From assembly GCA_025353525.1 (NCBI GenBank), contig JANXOO010000770.1, positions 1 through 17,413 on the forward strand: 17,413 nt of DNA, written 5' to 3'. Position 1 is the first letter of the stretch, and each line of letters begins with the position of its first letter. The notes beneath the pieces are model-generated. The model was not told the origin of the DNA, did not search any database, and saw only the letters and a list, made by a program, of their open reading frames with translations. Source of the DNA: Schlesneria sp. (GTDB lineage Bacteria; Planctomycetota; Planctomycetia; Planctomycetales; Planctomycetaceae). Positions 17,079 to 17,413 of this stretch are shown one piece after another. Position numbers and translations under genes: made by a program.

Positions 17079-17092
17079 CAGGAGGCCCCTTC

Positions 17093-17413
17093 ATGGGCAA
17101 GAAACTGTACGTCGGGAATTTGGCCTACGGAGTTACCGACAGCCAGTTGGAACAACTGTTCTCAGCGCACGGTGCCGTTCAGTCGGCACAGGTCATCATG
17201 GATCGCGACACAGGTCGCTCCAAGGGATTCGGGTTCGTCGAAATGAGCAACTCAGCAGAAGCCGAGTCGGCGATCAGCGCTTTGAATGGAGTCGAAAAAG
17301 ACGGTCGGGCAATGACCGTTAATGAAGCACGTCCGAAAGCAGAAGGTGGCGGCGGTGGTGGTGGTGGCGGTCGTGGCCGTAGCGATTACGGCGGCGGCGG
17401 CGGTGGTGGTGGT
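17093..17413 (+). CDS. RRM domain RNA-binding protein with glycine-rich tail, 3' truncated
   Basis: ATG 17093 follows a perfect GGAGG (17081-17085) at 7 nt spacing; the frame stays open to the window edge (107 residues visible). Residues 4 to about 80 form one RNA-recognition motif: RNP2 is LYVGNL (5-10) and RNP1 is KGFGFVEM (44-51) with both RNA-stacking phenylalanines. From residue 85 comes a Gly-rich tail with RGRSDYGG, as in small bacterial glycine-rich RRM proteins (cyanobacterial Rbp type). These single-RRM proteins bind single-stranded RNA in the cytoplasm and are often cold- or stress-responsive (family knowledge). Regulation by its own product through the leader is possible but unproven. 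Confidence 0.95.
   Translation, partial: MGKKLYVGNLAYGVTDSQLEQLFSAHGAVQSAQVIMDRDTGRSKGFGFVEMSNSAEAESAISALNGVEKDGRAMTVNEARPKAEGGGGGGGGGRGRSDYGGGGGGGG

Larger units (their letters stand above)
16706..17092. other. Divergent intergenic region before the RRM gene
   Basis: This 387-nt gap separates the NUDIX gene from the RRM gene. The part near the NUDIX gene holds a small hairpin CATGCC/GGCATG (16749-16754 with 16769-16774). The right half holds the promoter and structured leader listed separately. An open frame at 16735-16986 has an unconvincing Arg/Ser/Asn-rich translation and is not called. Confidence 0.5.

Overview
The window reads as chromosomal DNA from a planctomycete (Planctomycetia; roughly Schlesneria/Planctomyces-like). 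The pointers are a BBP7-type beta-barrel outer-membrane protein, a secreted TPR/alpha-solenoid protein next to an anchored DUF11-repeat protein, a sialidase-like exported protein with a CxCC cluster, loosely packed mostly monocistronic genes on both strands, moderate GC, and several compact palindromic intergenic repeats. The genus is inference; no rRNA or marker comparison was possible.

Layout. (1) 1-480: 3' part of an FHA plus LuxR-type HTH regulator. (2) 481-887: a gap holding a ~120-nt imperfect palindrome. (3) 888-2588: glutaminyl-tRNA synthetase, glnS. (4) 2881-3666: a dolichol-phosphate-mannose-synthase-like GT2 glycosyltransferase behind a good sigma70-like promoter, convergent with (5) 3706-4869 (-): a creatinase/M24-fold protein that appears to have lost its metal ligands. 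(6) 5084-5602: a 172-aa protein of unknown function, divergent from the M24-like gene and convergent with (7) 5692-6876 (-): a DegT/DnrJ/EryC1 (WbpE-like) PLP aminotransferase with its own promoter. (8) 6994-8424 (-): BBP7 outer-membrane barrel protein. (9) 8827-11382: membrane-anchored protein with a long acidic disordered region and four DUF11-like Ig domains. (10) 11578-14235: exported 885-aa solenoid protein. (11) 14236-14562: palindrome-rich gap. (12) On the minus strand: a NUDIX hydrolase (16208-16705), a sialidase-like protein (15036-16139), and an interrupted gene that begins inside the sialidase stop codon (ATGA overlap). (13) 17093-end: an RRM-plus-glycine-rich RNA-binding protein with a structured leader.

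How the genes fit together. The centre of the window is envelope-oriented: GT2 transferase, sugar aminotransferase, beta-barrel protein, DUF11 surface protein and exported solenoid protein could all serve surface polysaccharide or cell-envelope construction, though separate promoters and opposite strands argue against one operon. The flanks carry housekeeping or regulatory genes (glnS, FHA-HTH regulator, NUDIX, RRM protein).

I found no CRISPR array, tRNA, rRNA, transposase or recognisable defence system. The most notable items are the ligand-less M24 homologue, the FHA-LuxR fusion, a 24-nt dispersed repeat present three times (two copies forming a near-perfect inverted pair), the TGA-interrupted gene coupled to the sialidase, and a terminator-like hairpin just upstream of the RRM start.
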